NCBI RefSeq assembly: GCF_016907755.1
Contig: NZ_JAFBCN010000001.1
Span: 2,852,001-2,916,000, forward strand
Direction of reading: 5' to 3'
DNA length: 64,000 nucleotides
Source of the DNA: Cellulosimicrobium cellulans
Lineage (GTDB): Bacteria > Actinomycetota > Actinomycetes > Actinomycetales > Cellulomonadaceae
Shown: piece after piece, positions 25,361 to 33,181 of the stretch
Layout: the number at the start of each line of letters is the position of its first letter
How positions within the stretch are numbered: position 1 is the first letter of the stretch
Program-made: the position numbers and the translations under genes
The notes under the pieces: model-generated
What the model was told of the DNA's origin: nothing
The model's database searches: none
What the model saw: the letters and a program-made list of their open reading frames with translations, nothing else

Positions 25361-27211
25361 GTGCCCACCAGCCACCGACGAGCCGCAGCGGGCGGGCTCG
25401 CCACGCTCACCGTCGCCGGTCTCGCGCTCGCCGTCGTCGCGGCTCCCGTCGCGACGGCGGCGCCCGCGGCCGCGCCGATCCTCGCGCCGTACTGGACCGA
25501 GCTCGACCTCACGGGCGACGAGCAGGTGACGACCGACGACCTCGCCGTCGTCGCCGCGGCGCTCGGCGCGACGACCGACGACGCCACGTGGGACGACGTC
25601 GCCGCGGCCGACACGGACAGCGACGGCACGATCACCGTCGCGGACCTCGCGGCGGTCTCCCAGCGGATGATCTACGACGACGGGCCGTTCGAGCTCGTCG
25701 AGGCGTCGGTGCTCGACATGCAGGCGGCGATGAACGCCGGGGTCACGTCGTCGGTCGCGATCACCCAGGAGTACCTGGACCGCATCGCGGCCTACGACAC
25801 GACGCTCGTCGACACGGGCGCGGGCGGGCGGCCTCTGCACTCGATCATCACGACGAGCGACGTCGCGCTCGACGCCGCGGCACGCGCGGACGCGGCCCGG
25901 GACGCAGACGGCATGACGAGCCTGCTCCTCGGCGTGCCGGTCGCGGTCAAGGACAACTACGACACGAAGGACATGCCCACCACGGGTGGCTGCGGGTGCT
26001 GGGACGGCAACCGGACGACGACCGACGCGACGATGGTCGACGGGCTGCGCGCCGACGGTGCCGTGGTCCTCGCCAAGGCGAGCCTCGACGAGTTCGCGTT
26101 CGGCTTCGTGTCCGAGTTCTCGGCGTACCAGGACGCGGGGACGAGCACGCTCGTCGCGAGCCCGTACGTCACGAGCCGCACGGCCGGCGGGTCGAGCGGC
26201 GGCACGGGCGCGGCGATCGCCGCCAACCTCGCAGGGCTCGGGTTCGGCACGGACACGGGCGGCTCGATCCGCGTGCCGTCGTCGTACAACCAGCTCGTGG
26301 GCGTGCGACCGACCGTCGGCCTCGCGAGCCGGGACGGGATCGTCCCGCTCGCGCTGAGCCAGGACACCGGCGGGCCCATGGCGCGCAGCGTCCTCGACGC
26401 AGCCGTCGCGCTCGACGCGGTCGTGGGCGTCGATCCCGCGGACCCGGTCACGTCGCGCCAGGAGGGTGAGGTGCCGGCGTCGTACACGCAGTTCCTCGAC
26501 GCGGACGCGCTCGACGGTGCCCGCATCGGCTACGTGCCGTCCATGCTGGGGAGCAACGCCACGACCCTGCGTCTGTGGGCGCAGACGCGGGCCACGCTCG
26601 AGTCGCTCGGCGCCACCGTCGTCGAGGTCGCGCCGCCCACGACGTGGTCGCCCGTGCTGCCGAACGGCTTCGCGAGCGTCCTCAACGAGGGTTCGGGCTC
26701 GACGAACGAGTTCCGGCACGACCTCGACGCCTACGTCGCGAACCACCTCGCACCGCAGGTCGAGGCGCGGACGCTGCAGGGCATCGTCGACTCCGGCCGC
26801 TTCGTCCCCTCGCGGCGCAGCACCTACGTCTCGCGCGCCGCGATCTCCGAGGAGACGTACCTGGCGTGGGCCGGGCCCGACGGCTCGCACACCCGGGTGC
26901 TCGCCGAGGGCAAGGACCTCGTCACCGCGATGCTCGACGACGCCGACCTCGACGCGCTCGTCTACCCCAGCGCGAACCCCTACGGGACGATCGGTACCAA
27001 CCTGCGGCTCAGCCCCAACACGGGCCTCCCTGCCGTGACCGTGCCGATCGGCCAGGCGACCGCGGCCGACGCGACGGTCACAGGAGGCGGCGTCAACCTC
27101 GAGCTGCTCGGCCGCGACTTCGACGAGGGCCCGCTCCTCGGCCTCGCGTTCGCGCTCGAGCAGTCGGTGCACGCGCGCACGTCCCCTGCCCTGTACGGTC
27201 CGCTCGGCTGA
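25361..27211 (+). CDS. Secreted amidase with N-terminal dockerin domain
   Basis: A 616-residue secreted enzyme. The signal peptide is about 1-35. A dockerin-like module at about 47-105 has two calcium-loop repeats: DLTGDEQVTTDD (49-60) and DTDSDGTITVAD (84-95). The amidase-signature domain fills the rest: Lys197 (PVAVKDNYD), GGSSGG (276-281), and nucleophile Ser302 in GTDTGGSIR, so the Ser-cisSer-Lys triad is complete. The start GTG at 25361 follows AAGGAG; an ATG at 25286 overlapping the cohesin stop gives an unlikely long pre-signal. Co-transcription with the cohesin gene is likely, with a strong terminator after it. Amide substrate unknown. Confidence 0.85.
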   Translation: MPTSHRRAAAGGLATLTVAGLALAVVAAPVATAAPAAAPILAPYWTELDLTGDEQVTTDDLAVVAAALGATTDDATWDDVAAADTDSDGTITVADLAAVSQRMIYDDGPFELVEASVLDMQAAMNAGVTSSVAITQEYLDRIAAYDTTLVDTGAGGRPLHSIITTSDVALDAAARADAARDADGMTSLLLGVPVAVKDNYDTKDMPTTGGCGCWDGNRTTTDATMVDGLRADGAVVLAKASLDEFAFGFVSEFSAYQDAGTSTLVASPYVTSRTAGGSSGGTGAAIAANLAGLGFGTDTGGSIRVPSSYNQLVGVRPTVGLASRDGIVPLALSQDTGGPMARSVLDAAVALDAVVGVDPADPVTSRQEGEVPASYTQFLDADALDGARIGYVPSMLGSNATTLRLWAQTRATLESLGATVVEVAPPTTWSPVLPNGFASVLNEGSGSTNEFRHDLDAYVANHLAPQVEARTLQGIVDSGRFVPSRRSTYVSRAAISEETYLAWAGPDGSHTRVLAEGKDLVTAMLDDADLDALVYPSANPYGTIGTNLRLSPNTGLPAVTVPIGQATAADATVTGGGVNLELLGRDFDEGPLLGLAFALEQSVHARTSPALYGPLG

Positions 27212-27243
27212 GGAGGCCATGGCGGCCGGGTGACACGCCGCCC

Positions 27244-27279
27244 GACGGCGGCCGGACCCACGCGGGTCCGGCCGCCGTC
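27244..27279. terminator. Hairpin terminator after the cohesin-amidase pair
   Basis: GACGGCGGCCGGACCC (27244-27259) pairs perfectly with its complement at 27264-27279 around ACGC. There is no T-run, as is common in this group. It separates the amidase gene from the SGNH hydrolase gene. Confidence 0.75.
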
Positions 27280-27361
27280 CGCATCTCGGGGCCGGGCCGG
27301 GGCGAACGGTGCTAGGTTCCCCCTGACACCGCTATCAACCTCAACGCCGAGGGACGCCCGG

Positions 27362-28930
27362 ATGCCGCACACGCACACCCCACCCGACCGCACCACGCGC
27401 GCCCCGCGGCGCGCACGCCGAGCCCTGCTCGCCGCCCTGACGACGCTCGGGCTCGCCCTGACCGGTCTCGGCACGGCCTCCGCCGCCGACGCCCCGGGGC
27501 CTGACGACGCCGGCTGGTTCACGAGCTGGGCGCAGTCGCAGCAGCGCGTCTCCACCAAGAACTTCGACGACCAGTCGATGCGGATGGTCACCCGCCTGAG
27601 CCAGGGCGGGGACGCCGTGCGGATCCGGCTGCAGAACCAGTACGGGGTCGGGCCGGTCGTCATCGACCAGACGTCGCTCGCCCTGAGCGCCGGAGGACCG
27701 GCGATCGTCGCGGGCACCGACCGTGTGCTCACCTTCGGCGGCGCCGAGAGCGTCACGATCCCCGTGGGCGGAGAGGTCTGGAGCGACCCGACGAGCATCG
27801 CCACCGACGACCTGGACGAGGTCGCCGTGACCTTCTACCTCGCCCGGCCGACCGTCGCGAGCCTGCACGACCGCGCGGGCCGCAACAACTACGGCGCCCC
27901 GACCGGGTCGGGCAACCGCAACGCTGAGGTCTCCGGTGCGTCGTTCACCGAGAACCTGCCGTGGACGTACTTCGTCAGCGCGGTCGACGTGTACGACGCG
28001 GACGTCGCGGGCACGATCGTCGCCTACGGGAGCTCCGTCGTCGACGGCGTGGGCAGCGAGAGCTGCGGGCCGGGCTGCGACGCGTTCGGCCAGGACCGCC
28101 GCTGGACCGACGACCTCGCGCGCCGCGTGGCCGCCGAGCTGCCGCCCTCGCAGCAGGTCGCGATCGTCAACGAGGGGATCAGCGGCACGACCTCCTCGCC
28201 CGCGTGCGGGGGCGGCGGGAACGACGGCGTCTCGCGCCTCGAGCGCGACGTCCTCGCCCTGCACGGGGTGACCGGCGTGATCTTCTACTACGGCACCAAC
28301 GACCTCGCGAACGGCTGCACCGACGCGACGATCCTGGCCAGCTACGAGCAGATCTTCGAGCGGCTGCGCGCCGAGGGCATCAGAGTCTTCGTCACTCCCG
28401 TCACCCCGCGCCCCGGGTACACCGCGCTGCAGAACCAGTACCGCCGCGCCGTCAACGACGTCGTGCGCGCGGGCGGCGACTGCGACGGGTCGTGCGACGG
28501 CGTCCTCGACTTCGACGCGGTCCTCCAGGACCCGGCGAACCCCGACTCGATCTACCCGCCCTACGACACCGGCGACGGTGTCCACGCCAACGTCGCCGGG
28601 CAGCAGGCCATCGCCGACTCGATCCCGCTCGACCTCCTCGTCGGCGACCGGCCGTCGGTCGCCACGGACGTCCGCCTGCGCTGCCTCGCCGGCACCCCGT
28701 ACGTCGCGGTCCGCGTCGCCAACACGGACGACGTCGCGCTCGACGTCGACGTCGCGACCGCCTACGGGTCGAGGTCGTTCACCGGCGTGGAGCCCGGGTC
28801 GAGCGCGTACCAGTCGTTCGCCGTGCGGACCACACCGAGCGCCGGCGTCGTGACGGTCACGGCGCGCACGGCGGGAGGCGGGGGCACCGAGCGCGTCGAG
28901 CGGGTCGAGCACGCCGCGCCGGCCTGCTGA
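27362..28930 (+). CDS. Secreted SGNH/GDSL-like hydrolase with C-terminal beta domain
   Basis: A 522-residue secreted esterase-type protein. The signal peptide is about 1-41 (twin arginines in RRARRALL). SGNH blocks: Ser in AYGSSVVDGVG, Gly in NEGISGTTSS, Asn in YYGTNDLANG, and Asp/His in DGVHANVAG. An N-terminal jelly-roll-like region (about 50-210) precedes the catalytic core. A C-terminal module of about 80 residues (RCLAGTPYVAVRVANTDD to the end, closing with Cys) resembles add-on domains of secreted actinobacterial carbohydrate-active enzymes. The start ATG follows GAGGGA. It may deacetylate or cleave polysaccharide esters; substrate unknown. Confidence 0.88.
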   Translation: MPHTHTPPDRTTRAPRRARRALLAALTTLGLALTGLGTASAADAPGPDDAGWFTSWAQSQQRVSTKNFDDQSMRMVTRLSQGGDAVRIRLQNQYGVGPVVIDQTSLALSAGGPAIVAGTDRVLTFGGAESVTIPVGGEVWSDPTSIATDDLDEVAVTFYLARPTVASLHDRAGRNNYGAPTGSGNRNAEVSGASFTENLPWTYFVSAVDVYDADVAGTIVAYGSSVVDGVGSESCGPGCDAFGQDRRWTDDLARRVAAELPPSQQVAIVNEGISGTTSSPACGGGGNDGVSRLERDVLALHGVTGVIFYYGTNDLANGCTDATILASYEQIFERLRAEGIRVFVTPVTPRPGYTALQNQYRRAVNDVVRAGGDCDGSCDGVLDFDAVLQDPANPDSIYPPYDTGDGVHANVAGQQAIADSIPLDLLVGDRPSVATDVRLRCLAGTPYVAVRVANTDDVALDVDVATAYGSRSFTGVEPGSSAYQSFAVRTTPSAGVVTVTARTAGGGGTERVERVEHAAPAC

Positions 28931-28982
28931 CGGCCGCGCGCAGGGCGCCGAGCCGGGCGGGCCGTGGTCGAGGACGGTCGGC

Positions 28983-29081
28983 ATGCCCACGACGACGGTC
29001 CGTCTCGCCCGCCCCGACGAGCGGTTGCGCCACCGGTGGCTGCGCCCGGTCGGCGCTCCTCGTGACGTCAGGGGCGCGTGA
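28983..29081 (+). pseudogene. Possible N-terminal remnant of an acetyltransferase gene
   Basis: A 32-codon frame starting at ATG 28983 (MPTTTVRLARPDERLRHRW) resembles the opening of GNAT-type proteins but ends at TGA 29079-29081, overlapping the SUFU gene end. It could be a truncated gene or chance. Low confidence. Confidence 0.2.
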
Positions 29082-29616
29082 CGTCCAGGAGGGCGTCGAT
29101 CGACCCGGCCTCCTCGACGAGTCCCGACCAGCCGACCCGCGAGGCGGTCTGCGCCTCCGCGTCGGTGAGCAGCCGCAGCGTGCGGACGTGGCCGACCACG
29201 TTCCCCACGGGATCGACCACGTCGTCCAGCGCGGCTCCCCAGCGCGACCCGGTCGCCATGATCGCGGAGATCCGCGTCCCGGTCAGGAACGGGTCCCCGT
29301 TGCGCCACGGCGTCTCGAACGGCGGGGTGCGGCGGTTGACCGCGATGTCGTCGCACACGATCCGCAGGGCGACGAGCGCGGCGCCCTCCTGCCCCTCGGG
29401 CACCTCGACCGCCAGCTCGACGGGAGGCCCGGCGTCCACCGGCAGCCGGGACACGCCCGCGGTGAGGAGCGTGAGCGGCCCGTCCGTCGGCTGCTTGGCC
29501 ACGACCATGACGGAACCGCCGATGCGCTCGTCGAGCAGGGCCGGCGGGACGCCGAACGCGTCGAAGACGTGGTTCGGGAAGGCGTCGTGGCTGGGGGCGA
29601 GCGGCAGGTCGGTCAT
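29068..29616 (-). CDS. Suppressor-of-fused (SUFU) domain protein
   Basis: A 182-residue bacterial SUFU-domain protein. Hallmarks: HVFDAFGVPPALLDERIGGS near the N-terminus, LLTAGVSRLPVD, PVELAVEVPEGQE, and the DPVGNVVGHVRTLRLLTDAEA close. The start ATG at 29616 has only a weak GGAT upstream. In bacteria SUFU proteins are often immunity or accessory proteins of polymorphic toxin systems, but no toxin gene is nearby. 29617-29866 holds no gene. Confidence 0.8.
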   Translation of the reverse strand: MTDLPLAPSHDAFPNHVFDAFGVPPALLDERIGGSVMVVAKQPTDGPLTLLTAGVSRLPVDAGPPVELAVEVPEGQEGAALVALRIVCDDIAVNRRTPPFETPWRNGDPFLTGTRISAIMATGSRWGAALDDVVDPVGNVVGHVRTLRLLTDAEAQTASRVGWSGLVEEAGSIDALLDVTRP

Positions 29617-29866
29617 GGGCACCGATCCTAGGGCGGCGGGCTGGTACATTTCGTCGGCCGCAGCCGAGCGCACCCCGACCTCGACAGATTTCGCCTCTGG
29701 CTCGCCCAGAGAACCGGCCGAGCCCGCTCGGCTGGGCCGCGCTGGCACTCCGTGCGTCGTCGTCCGTGTCCGGTGCCGGATCCGCGGAGAGCGAGGAGGC
29801 AGGGACGGTCGTGCGCCTGAGGGCGCTCCTCCCCGAGTTTCGCGCGAGCGAGAAGGATGCCGCCCG

Positions 29867-30253
29867 ATGAGCTTCGACGTGTTCCTCCAGCGCTTCGTCG
29901 ACGGCGAGGCCGCGGGCTGCGACGCCGGCGCCCTGCTCGCCGTCCTCGATGCGTACGTCACGCGCGATGTCCGCACCGGCGAGATGACGAGAGCCGTGTT
30001 CGACGACGGCGATGCCGAGATCTTCGGCGCGGACCTCTCGCGGGGACTGATGCTCAGCCACATCGCCGGGCTGGCGGCGTGGGACGTCGTCACGGACCTC
30101 GCGAGAGCGGGCTCGCTGGCGATCCTCGCCGTCGGTTGCCCGGCGGCGGTGCCGTCAGAGACCCTCTTGCCGCACCTTCCGGTCGAGCTGCGCGACGGAG
30201 CGGTCGTCGTGGCACGCGGGAGCGAGCTGCGCGAGGCCCTCGGGATCCGCTGA
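29867..30253 (+). CDS. Small hypothetical protein
   Basis: A 128-residue cytoplasmic protein starting MSFDVFLQRFVDGEAA, an opening shared by several short actinobacterial proteins of unknown function. It is rich in Ala/Asp, with a hydrophobic segment SLAILAVGCPAAVPS (about 83-97) that is too short for a confident membrane helix. The start ATG at 29867 lies ten bases after AAGGA. It converges with the marR gene, 17 bp between stops. No function assigned. Confidence 0.65.
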   Translation: MSFDVFLQRFVDGEAAGCDAGALLAVLDAYVTRDVRTGEMTRAVFDDGDAEIFGADLSRGLMLSHIAGLAAWDVVTDLARAGSLAILAVGCPAAVPSETLLPHLPVELRDGAVVVARGSELREALGIR

Positions 30254-30270
30254 CGCGGAGAGGGCATCTC

Positions 30271-30741
30271 CTACGCGAGGTCGCCCACCTCCGCGACGAC
30301 CCGCTCGGCGAGGGCCGCGAGCGCCGCGAGCTCCTCGGGCGTGGCGAGGTCGACGAGGTGGCGACGCACGGACTCGACGTGCGCGGGCGCGGCCCCCTCG
30401 AGGGTCGCGAAGCCGAGGTCGGTGAGCACGACGACGGCGTTGCGGCCGTCGTCGGGGTCCGGCTCACGGGCGACCAGCCCCCGTGCCTCCATGCGCGCGA
30501 GGTGGTGCGAGAGCCGGCTACGGGACCAGAGCATGCGCGCCGCGAGCTCGCGGAGCTGCCACCGGTGCCCGGACTGCTCCGACAGGGTCGAGAGCACGTC
30601 GTAGTCCGGGTCGGACAGCCCGGAGTCCCGCGCGAGGTCGCGCGCGAGCGCGACGGGCAGGACGGTCTGCATGCGGCGGTACGCGCGCCACGCGCGCTCC
30701 TCGTCCGGGGAGAGCCAGCGAGGTCCGGAGGCGTCGGTCAT
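30271..30741 (-). CDS. MarR-family transcriptional repressor
   Basis: A 156-residue MarR regulator with the winged helix at about 50-115: LRELAARMLWSRSRLSHHLARMEARGLV is the recognition region, and DDGRNAVVVLTD is the wing. The start ATG at 30741; the frame is open upstream into the operator. It is divergent from the YczE-like gene (start 30800) across two perfect inverted 18-mers that contain both predicted -35 elements. Auto-repression and repression of the transporter/reductase operon are very likely. Confidence 0.92.
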   Translation of the reverse strand: MTDASGPRWLSPDEERAWRAYRRMQTVLPVALARDLARDSGLSDPDYDVLSTLSEQSGHRWQLRELAARMLWSRSRLSHHLARMEARGLVAREPDPDDGRNAVVVLTDLGFATLEGAAPAHVESVRRHLVDLATPEELAALAALAERVVAEVGDLA

Positions 30742-30759
30742 GGGGACAGCATCCCACAC

Positions 30760-30809
30760 TCGTTGACATGTCATCGAGAGTCGTGATTGCATCGATGACA
30801 TGTCAACGA
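30760..30809. promoter_or_regulatory. Double MarR operator with divergent promoters
   Basis: TCGTTGACATGTCATCGA (30760-30777) and its exact reverse complement (30792-30809) flank a 14-bp spacer. Each arm contains the palindrome TGACATGTCA and a consensus -35 TTGACA, one facing each way. The right arm includes the ATG (30800) of the YczE-like gene, implying a leaderless or very short leader. Occupancy would silence both promoters. Confidence 0.8.
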
Positions 30810-31432
30810 CCCGCCGCCTCGCCCAGCTCGTGCTGGGGCTCGCCCTCTTCGGCGCGAGCATCGCGCTGCTCGTGCGCGCCGAGCTCGGGCTGTTCCCGTG
30901 GGACGTGCTGCACCAGGGCGTCGCGCGCGCGACCGGACTGCCGCTCGGCGTCGTCGTGATCCTCGCGAGCGTGGTCGTGCTCGCGCTCTGGATCCCGCTG
31001 CGTCAGCGACCCGGGCTCGGCACGGTCGCGAACGTCGTGATCGTCGGCGTGTTCGTCGATCTCACCCTCGCCGTCCTCCCGACGGTCGAGCCGCTCCCCT
31101 GGCGCGTCGTGCTGCTCGTCGCGGGCGTCGTCGTCAACGCCGCCGCGACCGGCCTGTACATCGGCGCCGGGTACGGGCCCGGCCCGCGCGACGGGCTCAT
31201 GACCGGCCTCGCCGCCCGCGGTCGGTCGCTGCGCTGGTCGCGCCTCGGGATCGAGCTCGGCGTCCTCGGCGTGGGGCTCGCCCTCGGCGGCACGGTCGGC
31301 GTGGGCACGGTCGTGTACGCGCTCGCCGTGGGGCCGCTCGTCCAGCCCTTCCTCGCCCTGTTCACCGTCCGGGCACCGCGGCTCGCGGACCGCCCCGGCT
31401 CCGTCCCCACCACCCCAGGAGACCCCTCGTGA
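30800..31432 (+). CDS. YczE/YitT-family membrane protein
   Basis: A 210-residue membrane protein with five or six helices. Family-typical features are GASIALLVRAELGLFPWDVLHQGVA near the N-terminus and YIGAGYGPGPRDGLMTGLA in the middle. Function is unknown; the family is often found next to MarR regulators. The ATG at 30800 sits inside the MarR operator. Overlaps the FMN reductase gene by GTGA (31429-31432), so they form an operon. Confidence 0.88.
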   Translation: MSTTRRLAQLVLGLALFGASIALLVRAELGLFPWDVLHQGVARATGLPLGVVVILASVVVLALWIPLRQRPGLGTVANVVIVGVFVDLTLAVLPTVEPLPWRVVLLVAGVVVNAAATGLYIGAGYGPGPRDGLMTGLAARGRSLRWSRLGIELGVLGVGLALGGTVGVGTVVYALAVGPLVQPFLALFTVRAPRLADRPGSVPTTPGDPS

Positions 31433-31989
31433 AGCTGCTCGTCGTCGTCGCCAGCACCCGCCCCACCCGCGTCGGCCCCGCCGTCGCCGACTGGTTCCTC
31501 GCCCAGGTGCCCGCCGACCCGGGCCTCGAGGTCGACGTCGCCGACCTCGCCGAGGTCGCCCTGCCGTTCCTGGACGAGCCCGTCGACGCGCACTCCGGCG
31601 GCTACGTGCACGCCCACACGATCGCGTGGAGCGCCCGGGTCGAGGCGGCGGACGCCGTCGTGCTCGTCATGCCGGAGTACAACCGCGGCTACCCCGCACC
31701 GCTGAAGAACGCCCTGGACTACCTCGCCGACGAGTGGCGCGACAAGCCGGTCGGGTTCGTGTCGTACGGGATGTCGTCGGGCGGGATGCGCGCGGTGGAG
31801 GCGATCACGCCGGTGGTCGTCGCGCTCGGGATGCTGCCCACCGCGAGCGCCGTCACGATCCACCTGCGCCGCTGGCTCGACGACGACGGCCGGATCCACG
31901 ACGACGGCACCCTCGCCCCGGCCGCCGCTCGCCTGCTCGCGGAGGTCCGGCGCCTCGCCGACCTCGTCCGCCCGGTCGTGGTCGCCTGA
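31429..31989 (+). CDS. NADPH-dependent FMN reductase (flavodoxin-fold)
   Basis: A 186-residue flavodoxin-like oxidoreductase: the phosphate loop ASTRPTRVGPAVADW (about 8-22), MPEYNRGYPAPLKNALDYL (about 82-100) contacting the flavin ring, and SYGMSSGGMRAVE. The start GTG at 31429 has AGGAG upstream within the previous gene. It acts in the cytosol, probably reducing FMN or quinones. MarR control together with a membrane protein suggests a stress response operon. Confidence 0.9.
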   Translation: MKLLVVVASTRPTRVGPAVADWFLAQVPADPGLEVDVADLAEVALPFLDEPVDAHSGGYVHAHTIAWSARVEAADAVVLVMPEYNRGYPAPLKNALDYLADEWRDKPVGFVSYGMSSGGMRAVEAITPVVVALGMLPTASAVTIHLRRWLDDDGRIHDDGTLAPAAARLLAEVRRLADLVRPVVVA

Positions 31990-31992
31990 TCG

Positions 31993-32050
31993 CCGAACCC
32001 GGGGTTGCGCGGCACCTCAGCCTCCCCCTGGCACGCAACCACGGGTTCGG
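31993..32050. terminator. Bidirectional terminator between convergent genes
   Basis: CCGAACCCGGGGTTGCG (31993-32009) pairs with CGCAACCACGGGTTCGG (32034-32050) with one mismatch and a 24-nt loop. It sits between the FMN reductase (+) and the membrane protein (-). Confidence 0.6.
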
Positions 32051-32098
32051 TGACGGGTCGTCACCGCCCACCGCGGGCTCGGCGCCCGGTCGGCGGCG

Positions 32099-33181
32099 TC
32101 AGACGCGTCGCTCCGTCCTCACCGACGCCCGACGGCGCTCGTCGTCCCGGCCCAGCGCGGCACCGAGCGCCGCGAGCACCAGCAGGTCGACGACGAGACC
32201 CCCGACGCCGACCCACTGGAGCGCGCGGAACACGAGGAGCTGGGTGAGCAGCAGCGACACGAGCACCCCGCGGCGCACCCAGACGGCGCCTGCCCGGTGG
32301 TCCTCGGGCGACCCGCCGCGGGCCACGACGACGCCCGCCACGACACACGCGACCGTCCCCGCCACCCCGACGACGATCCCCGCGCCCACCCACGTCGGCA
32401 CGTCGATCCCGCCGCCCAGCACGCGGATCCCGGCCAGGAGGGACCCCAGCGCCGTCCCGAGCGCGAGGACCACGACGACGACAGCCGCCCAGGGCCGTCC
32501 CAGCGCCGCGGCGAACCAGGCGGACGCACGACGGACGAGCGCGCGCACGGGGTCGGGCACGTCGACGTCGTCGCGCGGCACGGCCTCGACGAGCGCCGAC
32601 ACCTCCGCCGCGGCGGGCTCGCCCCGGCCCCGCGCCGCGAGCGCCCGCGCTTCGTCTCGCGCGTCGTCGGTGAACCCGCCCGCGACGCCGGCGACCGCGC
32701 GGTCCGTCGCGACGGCCAGGTACTCGGCCGGGTGGTGCCGGCGCCGCCCGTGCACCGCCTCGACCACGAGCACGAGGACCACGACGGTCGCGTAGATCAG
32801 CGCCGCCGTCGGCTGGTAGAAGTAGTCGTTGTCCGCGGTGACGAACTTGCCGATCTCGTCGACGAACAGCCCGAAGCCCACGCCGCCGAGCACCGCGCCG
32901 AGGGACCGCAGCGCCGGGCCGACGAACGACAGCAGCACGACGACCGCGAGCGCCATGCCCAGCCCGCCCCACAGCACGTGCGCGACGTGCAGGTCTCCCC
33001 CGCCGACCTGCGGGTACCCCGAGGCGGCGAGCAGGAAGCGCGTGACGAGCACGGTCGCGACGGTCACGACGAGGAACGTCACGAGGTGGCGGGTCGCGGC
33101 GGTGTCGCGCGCGACGCCGAGGCGCAGCGCACGCCCCCGCCGGGTGACCCCCGCGGGGACGCGTGCCGCGCCGTCGCTCAC
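32099..33181 (-). CDS. Polytopic membrane protein with acidic cytoplasmic loop
   Basis: A 360-residue protein with about eight helices. Four are in the N-terminal half, including the conserved-looking [26 protein letters not shown] segment, then a charged loop of about 80 residues (about 160-235), then further helices to the C-terminus. The start GTG at 33181 overlaps the stop of der (GTGA). Related proteins are annotated only as integral membrane proteins; I cannot assign a role. Confidence 0.75.
   Translation of the reverse strand: MSDGAARVPAGVTRRGRALRLGVARDTAATRHLVTFLVVTVATVLVTRFLLAASGYPQVGGGDLHVAHVLWGGLGMALAVVVLLSFVGPALRSLGAVLGGVGFGLFVDEIGKFVTADNDYFYQPTAALIYATVVVLVLVVEAVHGRRRHHPAEYLAVATDRAVAGVAGGFTDDARDEARALAARGRGEPAAAEVSALVEAVPRDDVDVPDPVRALVRRASAWFAAALGRPWAAVVVVVLALGTALGSLLAGIRVLGGGIDVPTWVGAGIVVGVAGTVACVVAGVVVARGGSPEDHRAGAVWVRRGVLVSLLLTQLLVFRALQWVGVGGLVVDLLVLAALGAALGRDDERRRASVRTERRV

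Noticed and set aside
25286-27211. Amidase start at ATG 25286 overlapping the cohesin stop
   Set aside because: It would put 25 polar residues before the signal peptide; GTG 25361 has a strong ribosome site and gives a normal signal peptide.
27341-30061. A 906-codon minus-strand open frame spanning several genes
   Set aside because: It crosses the SGNH gene antisense and the SUFU gene in another frame, with no recognisable domain.
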